Part shown: in pieces, positions 24,476 through 34,463 of the stretch
How positions within the stretch are numbered: the first letter of the stretch is position 1
Layout of the letters: the number at the start of each line of letters is the position of its first letter
Assembly (NCBI RefSeq): GCF_014207745.1
Contig: NZ_JACHJB010000005.1
Location: 1 to 64,000, forward strand
Length of the DNA stretch: 64,000 bases
From: Nonomuraea muscovyensis
Lineage (GTDB): Bacteria > Actinomycetota > Actinomycetes > Streptosporangiales > Streptosporangiaceae
Direction of reading: 5' to 3'
The notes under the pieces: model-generated
What the model saw: only the letters and a program-made list of their open reading frames with translations
The model's database searches: none
Told to the model about the DNA's origin: nothing
Translations under genes and position numbers: made by a program

Positions 24476-24620
24476 GCCCTTTTCCCCCCAGACTCTAACG
24501 GAGGAAGGGCCCACCCGGTGGCGACCTGACGCGCTCGCCGGGTCGTGGCGTCCGCAGGGCGACGCGCGCCCCACGCACGAGCCGCCGGACGAGCGTGCCA
24601 GCCGCGGCGGCGGGTGCGGG

Positions 24621-25232
24621 TCAGCGGAGGGCGGCGGCCTCGGCGGCGAGCTTCTCCACGCGCCCCCAGTCGCCGGCGGCGAGCGCGTCGGCCGGGGTGA
24701 GCCAGGTGCCGCCCACGCAGCCCACGTTCGGCAGGGCGAGATAGTCGGCGGCCGTGGCCGGCCTGATGCCGCCCGTCGGGCAGAACCGCACGTCCGGCAG
24801 CGGACCCGCCAGCGCCTTCAGGTACGGCACGCCGCCCGCCGCCTCCGCCGGGAAGAACTTCAGCTCCTTCAGCCCCCGCTCGGCCAGCGCCATCACCTCG
24901 GAGGCGGTCGCCGCCCCGGCCAGGAACGGCACGCCGCTCGCGGCCATGGCGTCCGCCAGCGACGGCGTGGCGCCCGGGCTCACCAGGAACTTCGCCCCGG
25001 CGGACACCGAGGCCGCCACGTCGCCGGCCGTGCGGACGGTCCCGGCGCCGATCACGGCGTCGGGCACCTCGGCGGCGATTCGCCCGATCGCCTCCAGCGC
25101 GGGCTCGGTCCGCAGCGTCACCTCGATGACCGGCAGGCCACCGGCGACGAGCGCCCGCGCCATCGGCACGGCGGTCTCCACGTCGTCGATCACCACGACG
25201 GGGATCACGGGGGCGAGGTCGAGCAGGCTCAT
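24621..25232 (-). CDS. eda: 2-keto-3-deoxy-6-phosphogluconate (KDPG) aldolase
   Basis: 203 residues from the ATG at 25232, preceded by GAGGAG. The class I aldolase fold shows IEVTLR with Glu37, GAGTV, and the Schiff-base Lys125 in LKFFPAE, then FCPTGGI. It splits KDPG to pyruvate and glyceraldehyde-3-phosphate, the last Entner-Doudoroff step, in the cytosol. It is the fourth gene of zwf-edd-glk-eda, 68 nt after glk. That spacer holds a weak CCGGGGG/CCCCCGG hairpin, which may reduce or separate its expression. Confidence 0.93.
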   Translation of the reverse strand: MSLLDLAPVIPVVVIDDVETAVPMARALVAGGLPVIEVTLRTEPALEAIGRIAAEVPDAVIGAGTVRTAGDVAASVSAGAKFLVSPGATPSLADAMAASGVPFLAGAATASEVMALAERGLKELKFFPAEAAGGVPYLKALAGPLPDVRFCPTGGIRPATAADYLALPNVGCVGGTWLTPADALAAGDWGRVEKLAAEAAALR

Positions 25233-25300
25233 GGTGTTCTCCTCATCGGGGCCGCCGGGGGACACGGGCATCGGCCCCCGGTACGGCTGTCGTGCGCCCG

Positions 25301-26509
25301 TCAGGGCGTCGCGGTCGTCGTGGTCAGGCCGCCGGACGCGGCCCCGGCGGCCGGTGCGTCGGACGCCGCAGCCGGTGCGGCAGCCGACGTCCCGGTGGAC
25401 GTGGTGGTGGACGTGGTGGTGGACACGGCGGTCGACACGGTGGTCGACATGGTGGTGGATTGCCCGGCGGACTGCCGGGCGAGCCAGGCTGCGGCGCCGG
25501 TCAGGGCGGGCTGCGGTGCCACGATCAGCATCGTCGCGATGGCATCCAGGTATCCAGACATGTCGGGGTTCGCGGTGAATCTGGCACGGAAGTCACCCGC
25601 GCACACGCGTTCCACGATACGGGGCAGGACGCCACCGCCCAGGTAAACCCCGCCACGGGCGCCCAGGGTGAGGGCCACGTTCGCGGCGAAGCTGCCCAGC
25701 ATCCCGCAGAACACCTCGATCGTCTCGGCGCACAGCGGGTCGTCCTGTCGCGCCACGATGTCGGAGGCGGCCAGCTCGGGGGCGGTCACACCGTTCACCT
25801 CGGCCAGCGCCCGGTGCAGCCGTACGAGACCGGGCCCCGACAGGACCCGCTCGGCCACCACCTGATCGGCCTCGCCGTGGACGGGCGCGACAGCAGGCGT
25901 ACGAGCAGGCGTGACGGCGGGGGAGCCGGGGCGCCCGGAGCGGCGGGCCTGGGCGCGCAGGACGCGCAGGACCTCCAGCTCCCGGTCGTCCTGCACCGGC
26001 ACGCTCACGTGCCCGCCCTCGCTCGCGATCGGGAGCCAGCCGCTCCCCACCGGTACCAGCCCGGCCACGCCGAGCCCGGTGCCGGGCCCCAGCACGGCCT
26101 TGACCCCCGGCCCCGGGACGGGACCGGCCCCGGGACCGTCGGGGCCGCCGATCGGTACCAGGTCGTCGCCGTCCAGGTGAGGCAGCGACAGGGCCAGCGC
26201 CTCGAAGTCGTTGAGCAGCGTCGCGTTCGGCACGCCGAGGTCGCGGGCGGAGCCCGCCCACGGCAGGTTCGTCAGGGTGTACCGGTCGCCTTCGACGGGC
26301 CCGGCCACCGCCAGGCACGCCGCTCCCGGCCGCCCGCCGTCCGCGTGCTCGGCCAGGTAGGCGGCCACGGCGTCGGGAAGGGTGCGGTGCTCGGCGCCCG
26401 CCAGGACCGCCACCTGCGACGGCCGCGCGCCGGGGCCGGTGACCAGCCCGAAGCGCGCGTTCGTCCCGCCGATGTCGGCGACCAGCCACGGGTACGGCAG
26501 AGCGCTCAC
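25301..26509 (-). CDS. glk: Glucokinase (Glk, E. coli-type) with Thr/Ser-rich tail
   Basis: 402 residues starting at GTG 26509, overlapping the edd stop by 4 nt. It opens with ADIGGTNARFGLV, the phosphate-binding loop of the PF02685 glucokinases, and has NDFEALALSL, GPGTGLGVAGLV and SEGGHVSVP. It phosphorylates glucose with ATP. It is longer than usual (about 320-340): one insertion (RSGRPGSPAVTPARTPAVAPV) interrupts the region after VLRAQA. The C-terminal tail of about 55 residues is made of Ser-Thr-rich repeats encoded by near-identical 12-bp units (25390-25460), then Ala/Gly. The tail is probably disordered. Placement in the Entner-Doudoroff operon ties glucose phosphorylation to this route. 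Confidence 0.9.
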   Translation of the reverse strand: MSALPYPWLVADIGGTNARFGLVTGPGARPSQVAVLAGAEHRTLPDAVAAYLAEHADGGRPGAACLAVAGPVEGDRYTLTNLPWAGSARDLGVPNATLLNDFEALALSLPHLDGDDLVPIGGPDGPGAGPVPGPGVKAVLGPGTGLGVAGLVPVGSGWLPIASEGGHVSVPVQDDRELEVLRVLRAQARRSGRPGSPAVTPARTPAVAPVHGEADQVVAERVLSGPGLVRLHRALAEVNGVTAPELAASDIVARQDDPLCAETIEVFCGMLGSFAANVALTLGARGGVYLGGGVLPRIVERVCAGDFRARFTANPDMSGYLDAIATMLIVAPQPALTGAAAWLARQSAGQSTTMSTTVSTAVSTTTSTTTSTGTSAAAPAAASDAPAAGAASGGLTTTTATP

Positions 26510-28464
26510 CGGCCGCCGATCCTCGCCCGTTCGGTGGCCCCCGCGTGGGCGCCGACCCGGTTCGTCTCCAGATGCGAGGCGCCCGCCTCGGCCGGGAAGC
26601 CGAGACCGGGGCCGTGGTGCGGCGACTCGGCGCCGCTGACGCCGAAGATGCCCGCGCCCTGCTCGGCGTGCCCCGCCATCCGGCGGAACGTCGCGAACAG
26701 CTCGCGGCCCGTGCCGACCCACTGGGCGTCGCTCAGCGGCCGGCCGGCCGGCGTGCGGCGGGCCAGTTCCTCGGCCGGCACCAGCAGCTCCAGCGTCCCG
26801 GCCGCCGAGTCGAGCCGGACCACGTCGCCGTCGCGCACCAGCGCGATCGGCCCGCCGTCGGCCGCCTCGGGCGACAGGTGGATGGCCGCCGGCACCTTGC
26901 CGGACGCGCCGGACATGCGGCCGTCGGTGACGATCGCCACCCGCTGCCCCCGGTCGAGCAGGACGGCCAGCGGCGGGGTCAGCTTGTGCAGCTCGGGCAT
27001 GCCGTTGGCGCTCGGCCCCTGGTAGCGGATGACCGCGACGAAGTCCTGTCCGTCCAGCTCGCCCGCCTCGAACGCGCTCAGCAGGTCGAGCTGGTCGTCG
27101 AACACCTTGGCCGGGGCCTCGATCACCAGGTGCTCGGGCTTGACGGCCGACACCTTGCTCACGGCGCGGCCGAGGTTGCCCTCGACCATGTGGATGCCGC
27201 CGTCGGCCGCGAACGGCTCGGACACCGGCCGCAGCACGTCCAGATCCTGGCTGCCTCCGCTGACCTGCTCCCACACCAGGGTGCCGTCGCGCAGCTCCGG
27301 CGCCGACCGGTAGTGGTCGAGGCCGCGTCCGGCCACCGTGAGCACGTCGGCGTGCAGCAGCCCGGCGTCGATGAGGTCGCCGATGAGCACCTGCATGCCG
27401 CCGGCGTCGCGGAAGTGGTTCACGTCCGCCTGGCCGTTGGGGTAGATGCGGGTCAGCGACGGCACCGCCTTCGACAGGCACGCCAGGTCGTCCCAGGTGA
27501 GCACGATGCCCGCCGCGGCGGCCATGGCCACCAGGTGCAGGGTGTGGTTGGTGGAGCCGCCGGTCGCCAGCAGCGCGACGCAGGCGTTCACGATCGCCTT
27601 CTCGTCGACCAGCTCGCCGACCGGGGTGTACTCGGAGCCGTGCGCGGTGATCTCCACGGCCCGGCGGCCCGCGGCCTCGGTCAGCGCCTGGCGCAGCTCG
27701 GTGTGCGGGTTGACGAACGTCGAGCCGGGCAGGTGCAGGCCCATGACCTCCATCAGCGCCTGGTTGGAGTTGGCGGTGCCGTAGAAGGTGCAGGTGCCGG
27801 GGGAGTGGTAGGACTTGGCCTCGGCGTCGAGCAGCTCGTCGCGGCCCACCTTGCCCTCGGCGAACAGCTGCCGGGTTCGGGCCTTGACCTTGTTCGGCAG
27901 CCCGGAGGTCATCGGCCCGGCCGGCACGAACACCGCGGGCAGGTGCCCGAAGTGCAGCGCGCCGATCAGCAGGCCGGGCACGATCTTGTCGCAGACGCCG
28001 AGCAGCAGCGTCGCGTCGAACATGTCGTGCGACAGCGCGATGGCCGTGGACATGGCGATCACGTCGCGGCTGTAGAGCGACAGCTCCATGCCGGCGCGGC
28101 CCTGGGTGATGCCGTCGCACATGGCGGGCACGCCGCCCGCCACCTGCGCGACGCCGCCGGCCGCGCGCACCGCCGCCTTCAGCACCGGCGGGTACGTCTC
28201 GTACGGCTGGTGGGCGGAGAGCATGTCGTTGTAGCTGGTCACGATCGCCACGCCCGGCTTGGCCGTGCCGCGCAGCAGGGGCTTGTCGGCGGCGGGCGCG
28301 GCGGCGAAGCCGTGGGCCAGGTTCGCGCAGCCCAGGTGGGCGCGGGCGGGCCCCTTGGCGCGGGCCGCCTCGCCGTCGCGGCGGATCCGCTCCAGATAGA
28401 CGGTACGGCTGGCGCGGCTGCGTTCGACGATCCGGTCCGTGATCTCCTGGATGACGGGGTTCAA
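26506..28464 (-). CDS. edd: 6-Phosphogluconate dehydratase
   Basis: 652 residues from a TTG start at 28464. It was chosen because AAGGAG lies upstream and LNPVIQEITDRIVERSRASR then aligns with the start of E. coli Edd. IlvD/Edd family features follow: CANLAHGFAAAP, VTSYNDMLSAHQP, PAMCDGITQGRAGMELSL, LLGVCDKIVPGLLIGAL, and TDGRMSGASGKVPAAIHL. It is an iron-sulfur enzyme that dehydrates 6-phosphogluconate to KDPG. It overlaps glk by 4 nt and begins 47 nt after zwf. It is slightly longer than the 603-residue E. coli enzyme, mainly at the C-terminus. Confidence 0.94.
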   Translation of the reverse strand: MNPVIQEITDRIVERSRASRTVYLERIRRDGEAARAKGPARAHLGCANLAHGFAAAPAADKPLLRGTAKPGVAIVTSYNDMLSAHQPYETYPPVLKAAVRAAGGVAQVAGGVPAMCDGITQGRAGMELSLYSRDVIAMSTAIALSHDMFDATLLLGVCDKIVPGLLIGALHFGHLPAVFVPAGPMTSGLPNKVKARTRQLFAEGKVGRDELLDAEAKSYHSPGTCTFYGTANSNQALMEVMGLHLPGSTFVNPHTELRQALTEAAGRRAVEITAHGSEYTPVGELVDEKAIVNACVALLATGGSTNHTLHLVAMAAAAGIVLTWDDLACLSKAVPSLTRIYPNGQADVNHFRDAGGMQVLIGDLIDAGLLHADVLTVAGRGLDHYRSAPELRDGTLVWEQVSGGSQDLDVLRPVSEPFAADGGIHMVEGNLGRAVSKVSAVKPEHLVIEAPAKVFDDQLDLLSAFEAGELDGQDFVAVIRYQGPSANGMPELHKLTPPLAVLLDRGQRVAIVTDGRMSGASGKVPAAIHLSPEAADGGPIALVRDGDVVRLDSAAGTLELLVPAEELARRTPAGRPLSDAQWVGTGRELFATFRRMAGHAEQGAGIFGVSGAESPHHGPGLGFPAEAGASHLETNRVGAHAGATERARIGGR

Positions 28465-28511
28465 GGACGCTCCTTCGTAGGGCTGACGGCTGCCGGGGGC
28501 GGTGGGCGGGG

Positions 28512-30023
<1,512 letters not shown>

Positions 30024-30090
30024 GGCGGAACTCCGATGATCTGTAAGAGGGACAGAACGGACACTAGTCAGAGTTTGGGTCGTGCACAAG

Positions 30091-30131
30091 CGGAGTTTTG
30101 GCATTCGAGATGAAAAAGTCCGGAGTTTTCA
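30091..30131. promoter_or_regulatory. Repeated operator-like element between zwf and the ROK regulator
   Basis: CGGAGTTTT occurs at 30091-30099 and 30121-30129, exactly 30 bp apart (about three helical turns), each followed by CATT within a few bases. The second copy is part of a pseudo-palindrome, AAAAGTCCGGAGTTTT (30114-30129), whose arms match except for one base pair. This lies between two divergent starts and is a good candidate for ROK binding. Confidence 0.5.
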
Positions 30132-30161
30132 TTACCTAACCTCCTGTGGTTCACTAAGCCG

Positions 30162-31352
30162 ATGGCCCGACGTACCGCCGCGACGCTCGCCTCGAGTGGC
30201 GAGGTGCTCCGCCTCATCCGCACGGGCGAGGCCGTGACACGGGCGGACCTCGGCCGGGTGACCGGCCTGTCCCGCCCCGCGGTGCAGGCGCGCGTCGGTG
30301 AGCTGCTCGAGCGCGGCCTCGTCGTGGAGCGCGCCGACGCCCCCTCCACCGGCGGGCGGCCCCCGGTCCGGCTGGAGTTCAACGCCGCGGGCGGCGTGGT
30401 GCTGGTGGCCGCGCTCGGGGCGACCCGCACCCGGGTCGCCGTCTGCGACCTCGCGGCCCGCGAGCTGGCCGGCCGGGAGTTCGCCATGGACGTCGAGCAG
30501 GGGCCCGACGTGGTGCTGCCGCTGCTCATGGACACCTGGGACGAGCTGCTCGGCGACCGTCCCCGTACGATGATCAAAGGTGTGGGCATGGGTGTGCCCG
30601 CGACCGTGGAGTTCGCCGAAGGCCGCACCGAGAGCGCCCGGGTGATGGCGTCGTGGACCGGCGTGGTGATCCCGCCGATCATCCGCGGGCGCTTCCCGGT
30701 GCCCGTGCTCGTCGACAACGACGTGAACGTGCTGGCCATCGGCGAGCACCGGGGCGTCTACCCCGAGCTGGCCGACCTGATGTTCGTCAAGGTGTCCACC
30801 AGGATCGGCGCGGGCGTCATCGCGGGCGGCGAGATCCTGCGCGGCGCCATGGGGGCGGCCGGCGAGATCGGCCACATCCCGGTCCGCGACGGTCTCGGCG
30901 TGCTGTGCCGCTGCGGCAACGTCGACTGCGTCGACTCCGTCGCCAGCGGCACCGCGCTGCTGCGCCAGCTTCGCGAGGCCGGCAAGGACGTCAAGACCAT
31001 CGGCGACGTGACCGCGCTGGTGCGCGCGGGCGACGCGCGGACGATGGCCACCGTGCGCGAGGCGGGCCGCCGGATCGGCGAGGTGCTGGCCGGTGCGGTC
31101 AACATCCTCAACCCGTCGGTGGTGGTGCTCGGCGGCGACATGGCCGAGACGTTCGGGCCGCTGGTGTCGAGCATCCGCGAGGTCGTCTACCGCCGCTCGA
31201 CCGCGCTCGCCACCCGCCGGCTGCGCATCGAGCCGAGCAGGCTGGGCGCGGGGGCGGGCATCAGCGGCTGTGCGGTGATGGTCCTCGACCACGTCCTGTC
31301 GCCCGACGCCGTGGATGACAGCCTGACCAGACGCGCTGCTTCCGCGTCATAG
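30162..31352 (+). CDS. ROK-family transcriptional regulator
   Basis: 396 residues: an N-terminal winged helix (VTRADLGRVTGLSRPAVQARVGELLERGLV, about 25-60), then a ROK sugar-kinase-like domain. The ROK zinc site is present as GHIPV...CRCGNVDCVDS (CxCGxxxxC pattern). The kinase aspartate region is VPVLVDNDVNVLAIGEH. Many ROK regulators sense sugars or sugar phosphates. This one is divergent from zwf-edd-glk-eda and probably controls it, with glucose or a phosphorylated derivative as effector; this is inferred from position. The ATG at 30162 has only a weak ribosome site. Confidence 0.9.
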   Translation: MARRTAATLASSGEVLRLIRTGEAVTRADLGRVTGLSRPAVQARVGELLERGLVVERADAPSTGGRPPVRLEFNAAGGVVLVAALGATRTRVAVCDLAARELAGREFAMDVEQGPDVVLPLLMDTWDELLGDRPRTMIKGVGMGVPATVEFAEGRTESARVMASWTGVVIPPIIRGRFPVPVLVDNDVNVLAIGEHRGVYPELADLMFVKVSTRIGAGVIAGGEILRGAMGAAGEIGHIPVRDGLGVLCRCGNVDCVDSVASGTALLRQLREAGKDVKTIGDVTALVRAGDARTMATVREAGRRIGEVLAGAVNILNPSVVVLGGDMAETFGPLVSSIREVVYRRSTALATRRLRIEPSRLGAGAGISGCAVMVLDHVLSPDAVDDSLTRRAASAS

Positions 31353-31392
31353 CGCCCGAAAAGGGTGTTTATGGTGTGGCAGGATATGCCGG

Positions 31393-32976
31393 ATGTGGCA
31401 TAAGACCCTGACTGCTACCTCCGTGGCGCTCGCTCTCGCCGTGACCGGCTGCGGCGTCGTGCCCCTGCCGAGCGCGGCGGACCCGGCGACGCGGCCCCCG
31501 TCCGCCGCCCCCACCCCCACCCCGTCCGGGCCGGCCACGACCGCACCCCCGTCGAGCGCCCCGCCGGCCACCCCGGCCGCCGACTCCGGGCCCGCGCTGG
31601 CGGTCACCCACAGCACCGAGACGCCCACGTACAAGATCGAGGTCGTCGGCCTCAACCGGGTCGAGGGCGCCCACCTGCTCGTCCGGCTCCGCCTGTCCAA
31701 CACCGGCGAGAAGGACCTGCCGTGGTCCGCCGACCTGCAGGACAACTTCGCCAGGAACGGCGCCTTCGTCTGGGCGTCCGGCATCGGGGTGCTCGACGCG
31801 CAGGCCCGGCGCTGGCTGATGCCGTACCAGCGAGGTGAGGAGTGCCTGTGCACCCACCAGGACCGCGACGGCCTGAAGTACTTCATCGAGCCCGGCGCGT
31901 CCATCGGCGTGTACGCCGTCGTGCCGGCCCCGTCGGGTAACCCGGCCACCGCCACGGTCGTCACCCCGGCCGCCCCGCCCCTCGTGAACGTGCCCATCAG
32001 CGACGACCCGCCGGCCATGGAGATGCCCGACCTGTCCGGCGTCACCCCGGTCCGCCACCTGGTCGCGACGCCGTCCGAGGCGCTCGACAAGTCGGAGGAG
32101 ACCGCCGACGACGGCAGGCAACTGCAGGTCAGCCTCTCCTCCGACGTGCTCTTCGCGGTGGACAAGGCCAACCTGACGGGCAGGGCGCGCACGGTCCTGG
32201 CGCGCACCGCCAAGCTCGTGGACGCCTCCTCCGGCACGACCGTCGAGATCGCCGGGCACGCCGACTCCACGGGCACCGACGCCATCAACGACCCGCTGTC
32301 CCGCCGCCGAGCCGAGGCGGTGCGCAAGGCGCTCGCCGGGCTCGTCAGCCGCGACGGGCTCCGCTTCACGGCCCAGGGGTACGGCTCGCGCCGCCCCCTC
32401 TACAGCAACGACGAGGAGGAGGGCCGCCGCCGCAACCGGAGGGTCACGGTCACCTTCGCCAAGCCGCGTCAGGCGGCCCCGCCGCCCACCGCCGCCGCCT
32501 CCCCCTCGACCTCCCCCGGTGAGGCGACGGCCGCCGCGCCGGGCCCGACGGTGAGCGCCCGGTCGGAGGGGCAGCCGTTCACGGCCGAGATCACCGGGCT
32601 GCGCCGGCTGCCCGGCGGCCTGGGCGTCCTCACCTACCGCCTCACCAACCGGGGCGAGCGCGAGGCCTGGCACCACCGGCTCAACTGGTCCAGCGAGTGG
32701 ATGTCGTACCGCTACCAGGCGGCCAGCAACGTCCGCCTCACCGACCAGGCCGAACGCCGCCAGTACCTGCCGGGCCGCATCGAGGTGGCGGGGGACGACG
32801 GCCCGGTCACGTACTGCGCGTGCACCGAGATGGCGGGCGTCCGGCTGTCCACCGGCAAGTTCGCACCGGGCGAGGCGCGGGAGTTCTGGAGCCTGTTCGG
32901 GCTGCCGGCCACCGCCTCCCGGCTCACCGTGAAGATCAGCGACTTCCCGGCCACCGAGGTCGCGGTGACCGGGTGA
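31393..32976 (+). CDS. Lipoprotein with an OmpA domain between two related CxC beta-domains
   Basis: 527 residues. A lipoprotein signal ends in VTGC (Cys20), followed by a Pro/Ala/Thr linker to about residue 65. Domain A (YKIEVVGLNRVEGAHLLVRLRLSNTGEKDLPW...) contains ECLCTHQD. The central OmpA/MotB peptidoglycan-binding domain has DVLFAVDKANLTGRAR, IAGHADSTG, LSRRRAEAVRKAL and GYGSRRPLYSNDEEEGRRRNRRV. After a second linker comes domain C (FTAEITGLRRLPGGLGVLTYRLTNRGEREAW...), which resembles domain A and contains YCACTEM. Thus two copies of one Cys-pair beta-domain flank the OmpA domain. It should sit on the outer membrane face and bind cell wall. Partners are unknown; it is monocistronic. Confidence 0.85.
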   Translation: MWHKTLTATSVALALAVTGCGVVPLPSAADPATRPPSAAPTPTPSGPATTAPPSSAPPATPAADSGPALAVTHSTETPTYKIEVVGLNRVEGAHLLVRLRLSNTGEKDLPWSADLQDNFARNGAFVWASGIGVLDAQARRWLMPYQRGEECLCTHQDRDGLKYFIEPGASIGVYAVVPAPSGNPATATVVTPAAPPLVNVPISDDPPAMEMPDLSGVTPVRHLVATPSEALDKSEETADDGRQLQVSLSSDVLFAVDKANLTGRARTVLARTAKLVDASSGTTVEIAGHADSTGTDAINDPLSRRRAEAVRKALAGLVSRDGLRFTAQGYGSRRPLYSNDEEEGRRRNRRVTVTFAKPRQAAPPPTAAASPSTSPGEATAAAPGPTVSARSEGQPFTAEITGLRRLPGGLGVLTYRLTNRGEREAWHHRLNWSSEWMSYRYQAASNVRLTDQAERRQYLPGRIEVAGDDGPVTYCACTEMAGVRLSTGKFAPGEAREFWSLFGLPATASRLTVKISDFPATEVAVTG

Positions 32977-33012
32977 GCCCCCGGCTCCCGGCGTGAACCC
33001 GCTCGACGGCGG

Positions 33013-33543
33013 CTAGCCCTGCCGGGCCTGCGCCTCCTGGGGCTTGACCGTGCCGGGCCCGCCGTCGCGCGGGTCCGGCTGCTTCGTCCGGCCGGGTGGG
33101 ATGTGGCCGGACGGAGGGCCGCCCTTCGACGTGGAACCGGGGGCCACGGCGGTGGCCTGCGGAGGAGGGCTGGCGGGGCGGGTGGTCCGCACCGGCGTGC
33201 CGGGGGCCACCGGCTCCGGTGACGTCGTGGCGAGCGTGCGGCGGGTGCGTTCCGGCGTCGGGCGGGGGCGCGTCCGGGAGGGCGCCGCGGTGAGGGTGGG
33301 GGGATCGGCGGAGTGCACGGGCGGGACGGTGTGCACCCGGCCGGACGAGGGGAGACGGTCGGAGCCGCCCGTGGCGGCCACGGTGACCGGCCGCACCGGC
33401 CCGCGGCCCGGCAGGTCGGCCGGCGACAGTCGTATCCCGGCGAGGTCACCGCCGCCCAGGACCACCGCCGTGGTCAGCAGGGCCGTGCCGGTCAGCACGC
33501 CGGCGAGCATCAGGACACGTCTGCGCCGCTCGGTGTCGCTCAC
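33013..33543 (-). CDS. Small single-pass membrane protein with Pro/Thr-rich external tail, unknown function
   Basis: 176 residues if GTG 33543 is the start (VSDTERRRRVLMLAG); GTG 33591 is also in frame. A basic segment is followed by one hydrophobic helix (VLMLAGVLTGTALLTTAVVL), then about 140 residues rich in Pro, Thr, Arg and Gly with no domain. It looks like an exported anchored tail. The opposite strand carries a similarly long open frame (33044-33619) with no plausible protein features. No function can be given. It converges with the OmpA-like lipoprotein gene. Confidence 0.5.
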   Translation of the reverse strand: MSDTERRRRVLMLAGVLTGTALLTTAVVLGGGDLAGIRLSPADLPGRGPVRPVTVAATGGSDRLPSSGRVHTVPPVHSADPPTLTAAPSRTRPRPTPERTRRTLATTSPEPVAPGTPVRTTRPASPPPQATAVAPGSTSKGGPPSGHIPPGRTKQPDPRDGGPGTVKPQEAQARQG

Positions 33544-33672
33544 AGCCGCCGATGATAGTGACCCGCCGCCACTGGTCGGACTATTCACCACTAATCGTGA
33601 TCAAGACGATGACGTCTGAATTATCCGCTCGTCAGGGGACTCGTCACCCGGCCGGTGGATTCCGGAGGTGCC

Positions 33673-34386
33673 TCAGCAGGTGCACAGGAGGCCGCGCAGC
33701 GCGGTCTCCAGACACTGCCCCGTGTGCGCCGGAACCGGCCACGGGAAGCGGATCAGCGACCCGTCCACGTGCACCGTCGCCCCGAACCGGTCGAGCTCCC
33801 ACAGCCAAACCTCGCCCGCGCCGTCGCGCGATCCCTCGCCGAGGCGCCGGGACACCCCGCCGGCGAGCTGGGCCCGGTGCGCCTCGTTGACGTGGGCCAG
33901 CACCCGTTCGGCCGTCTCGGCCAGCGGGTCGGGGTTCGCGTCGAGGTAGTCGTCGGCGTCGAGGATCCCCGACTCCTGGCCGGTCAGGTAGGCCACCTGG
34001 GCCACGTCGAGCCGCAGCAACCGGGGCGCGCCGGGCTCGCCGTACCTCTCCAGCGCCTCGAACAGCGCCTCGTCCGGGCTGGCCGCAGCCACCGCGACCG
34101 CCGCCGCGCGCGCCTCGGCGGCGGGTACGGGCTGCGCCCATCCCTGCACCTCGATCAGCCCGCGGGGGTGCTCCACCTCGCCGAGCCGTCGCGTGGCGGT
34201 GAGATGCACCGCCACGACCGCCTCGTCGTCCAGCGCGTGCAGCCGCTCGCCGGGTCGCACCAGCAGCACCGGACGGCCCCGCCCGTCCACGCCGCCCCGG
34301 GCGGGTGACGGCACGCCGTCGAGGGTCATGCGGGCGACGGCCGCGGACGCGGCGAGCGTACGGACGCGTTCGGGGATCGGCAGCAC
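33673..34386 (-). CDS. DUF2470-containing protein (haem-iron utilisation-like)
   Basis: 237 residues from GTG 34386, which has AAGGAG 5 nt upstream; an earlier GTG at 34407 precedes that site. The N-terminal half resembles the pyridoxamine-oxidase-like part of HugZ-type haem proteins (LHALDDEAVVAVHLTA). The C-terminal half has the DUF2470 pattern NPDPLAETAERVLAHVNEAHRAQLA. It ends in CTC. Such proteins are linked to haem or iron use. Two IdeR/DmdR-like iron boxes lie just upstream (34414-34447), so iron starvation should induce it. It is divergent from an extra ribosomal protein S4 gene. Confidence 0.75.
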   Translation of the reverse strand: MLPIPERVRTLAASAAVARMTLDGVPSPARGGVDGRGRPVLLVRPGERLHALDDEAVVAVHLTATRRLGEVEHPRGLIEVQGWAQPVPAAEARAAAVAVAAASPDEALFEALERYGEPGAPRLLRLDVAQVAYLTGQESGILDADDYLDANPDPLAETAERVLAHVNEAHRAQLAGGVSRRLGEGSRDGAGEVWLWELDRFGATVHVDGSLIRFPWPVPAHTGQCLETALRGLLCTC

Positions 34387-34413
34387 GGGGGCTCCTTGAG
34401 ATCGCACAAGACT

Positions 34414-34447
34414 GTAGGTTAGCCTTACCTAAGTAAGGATTACCTAA
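34414..34447. promoter_or_regulatory. Two overlapping iron boxes (IdeR/DmdR-type)
   Basis: GTAGGTTAGCCTTACCTAA (34414-34432) matches the 19-bp consensus TTAGGTTAGGCTAACCTAA at 16 positions. A second box at 34429-34447, ending GGATTACCTAA, matches at 14. They overlap by 4 nt and sit in the 77-nt spacer between the DUF2470 gene and the S4 paralogue, so either or both promoters may be iron-repressed. Confidence 0.75.
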
Positions 34448-34463
34448 TCATATTGAGGTGAAC

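Noticed and set aside
33044..33619. Plus-strand frame opposite the small Pro-rich membrane protein
   Set aside because: It has no membrane or domain features and no ribosome site. The minus-strand frame has a credible helix and tail, so it was preferred, at modest confidence.
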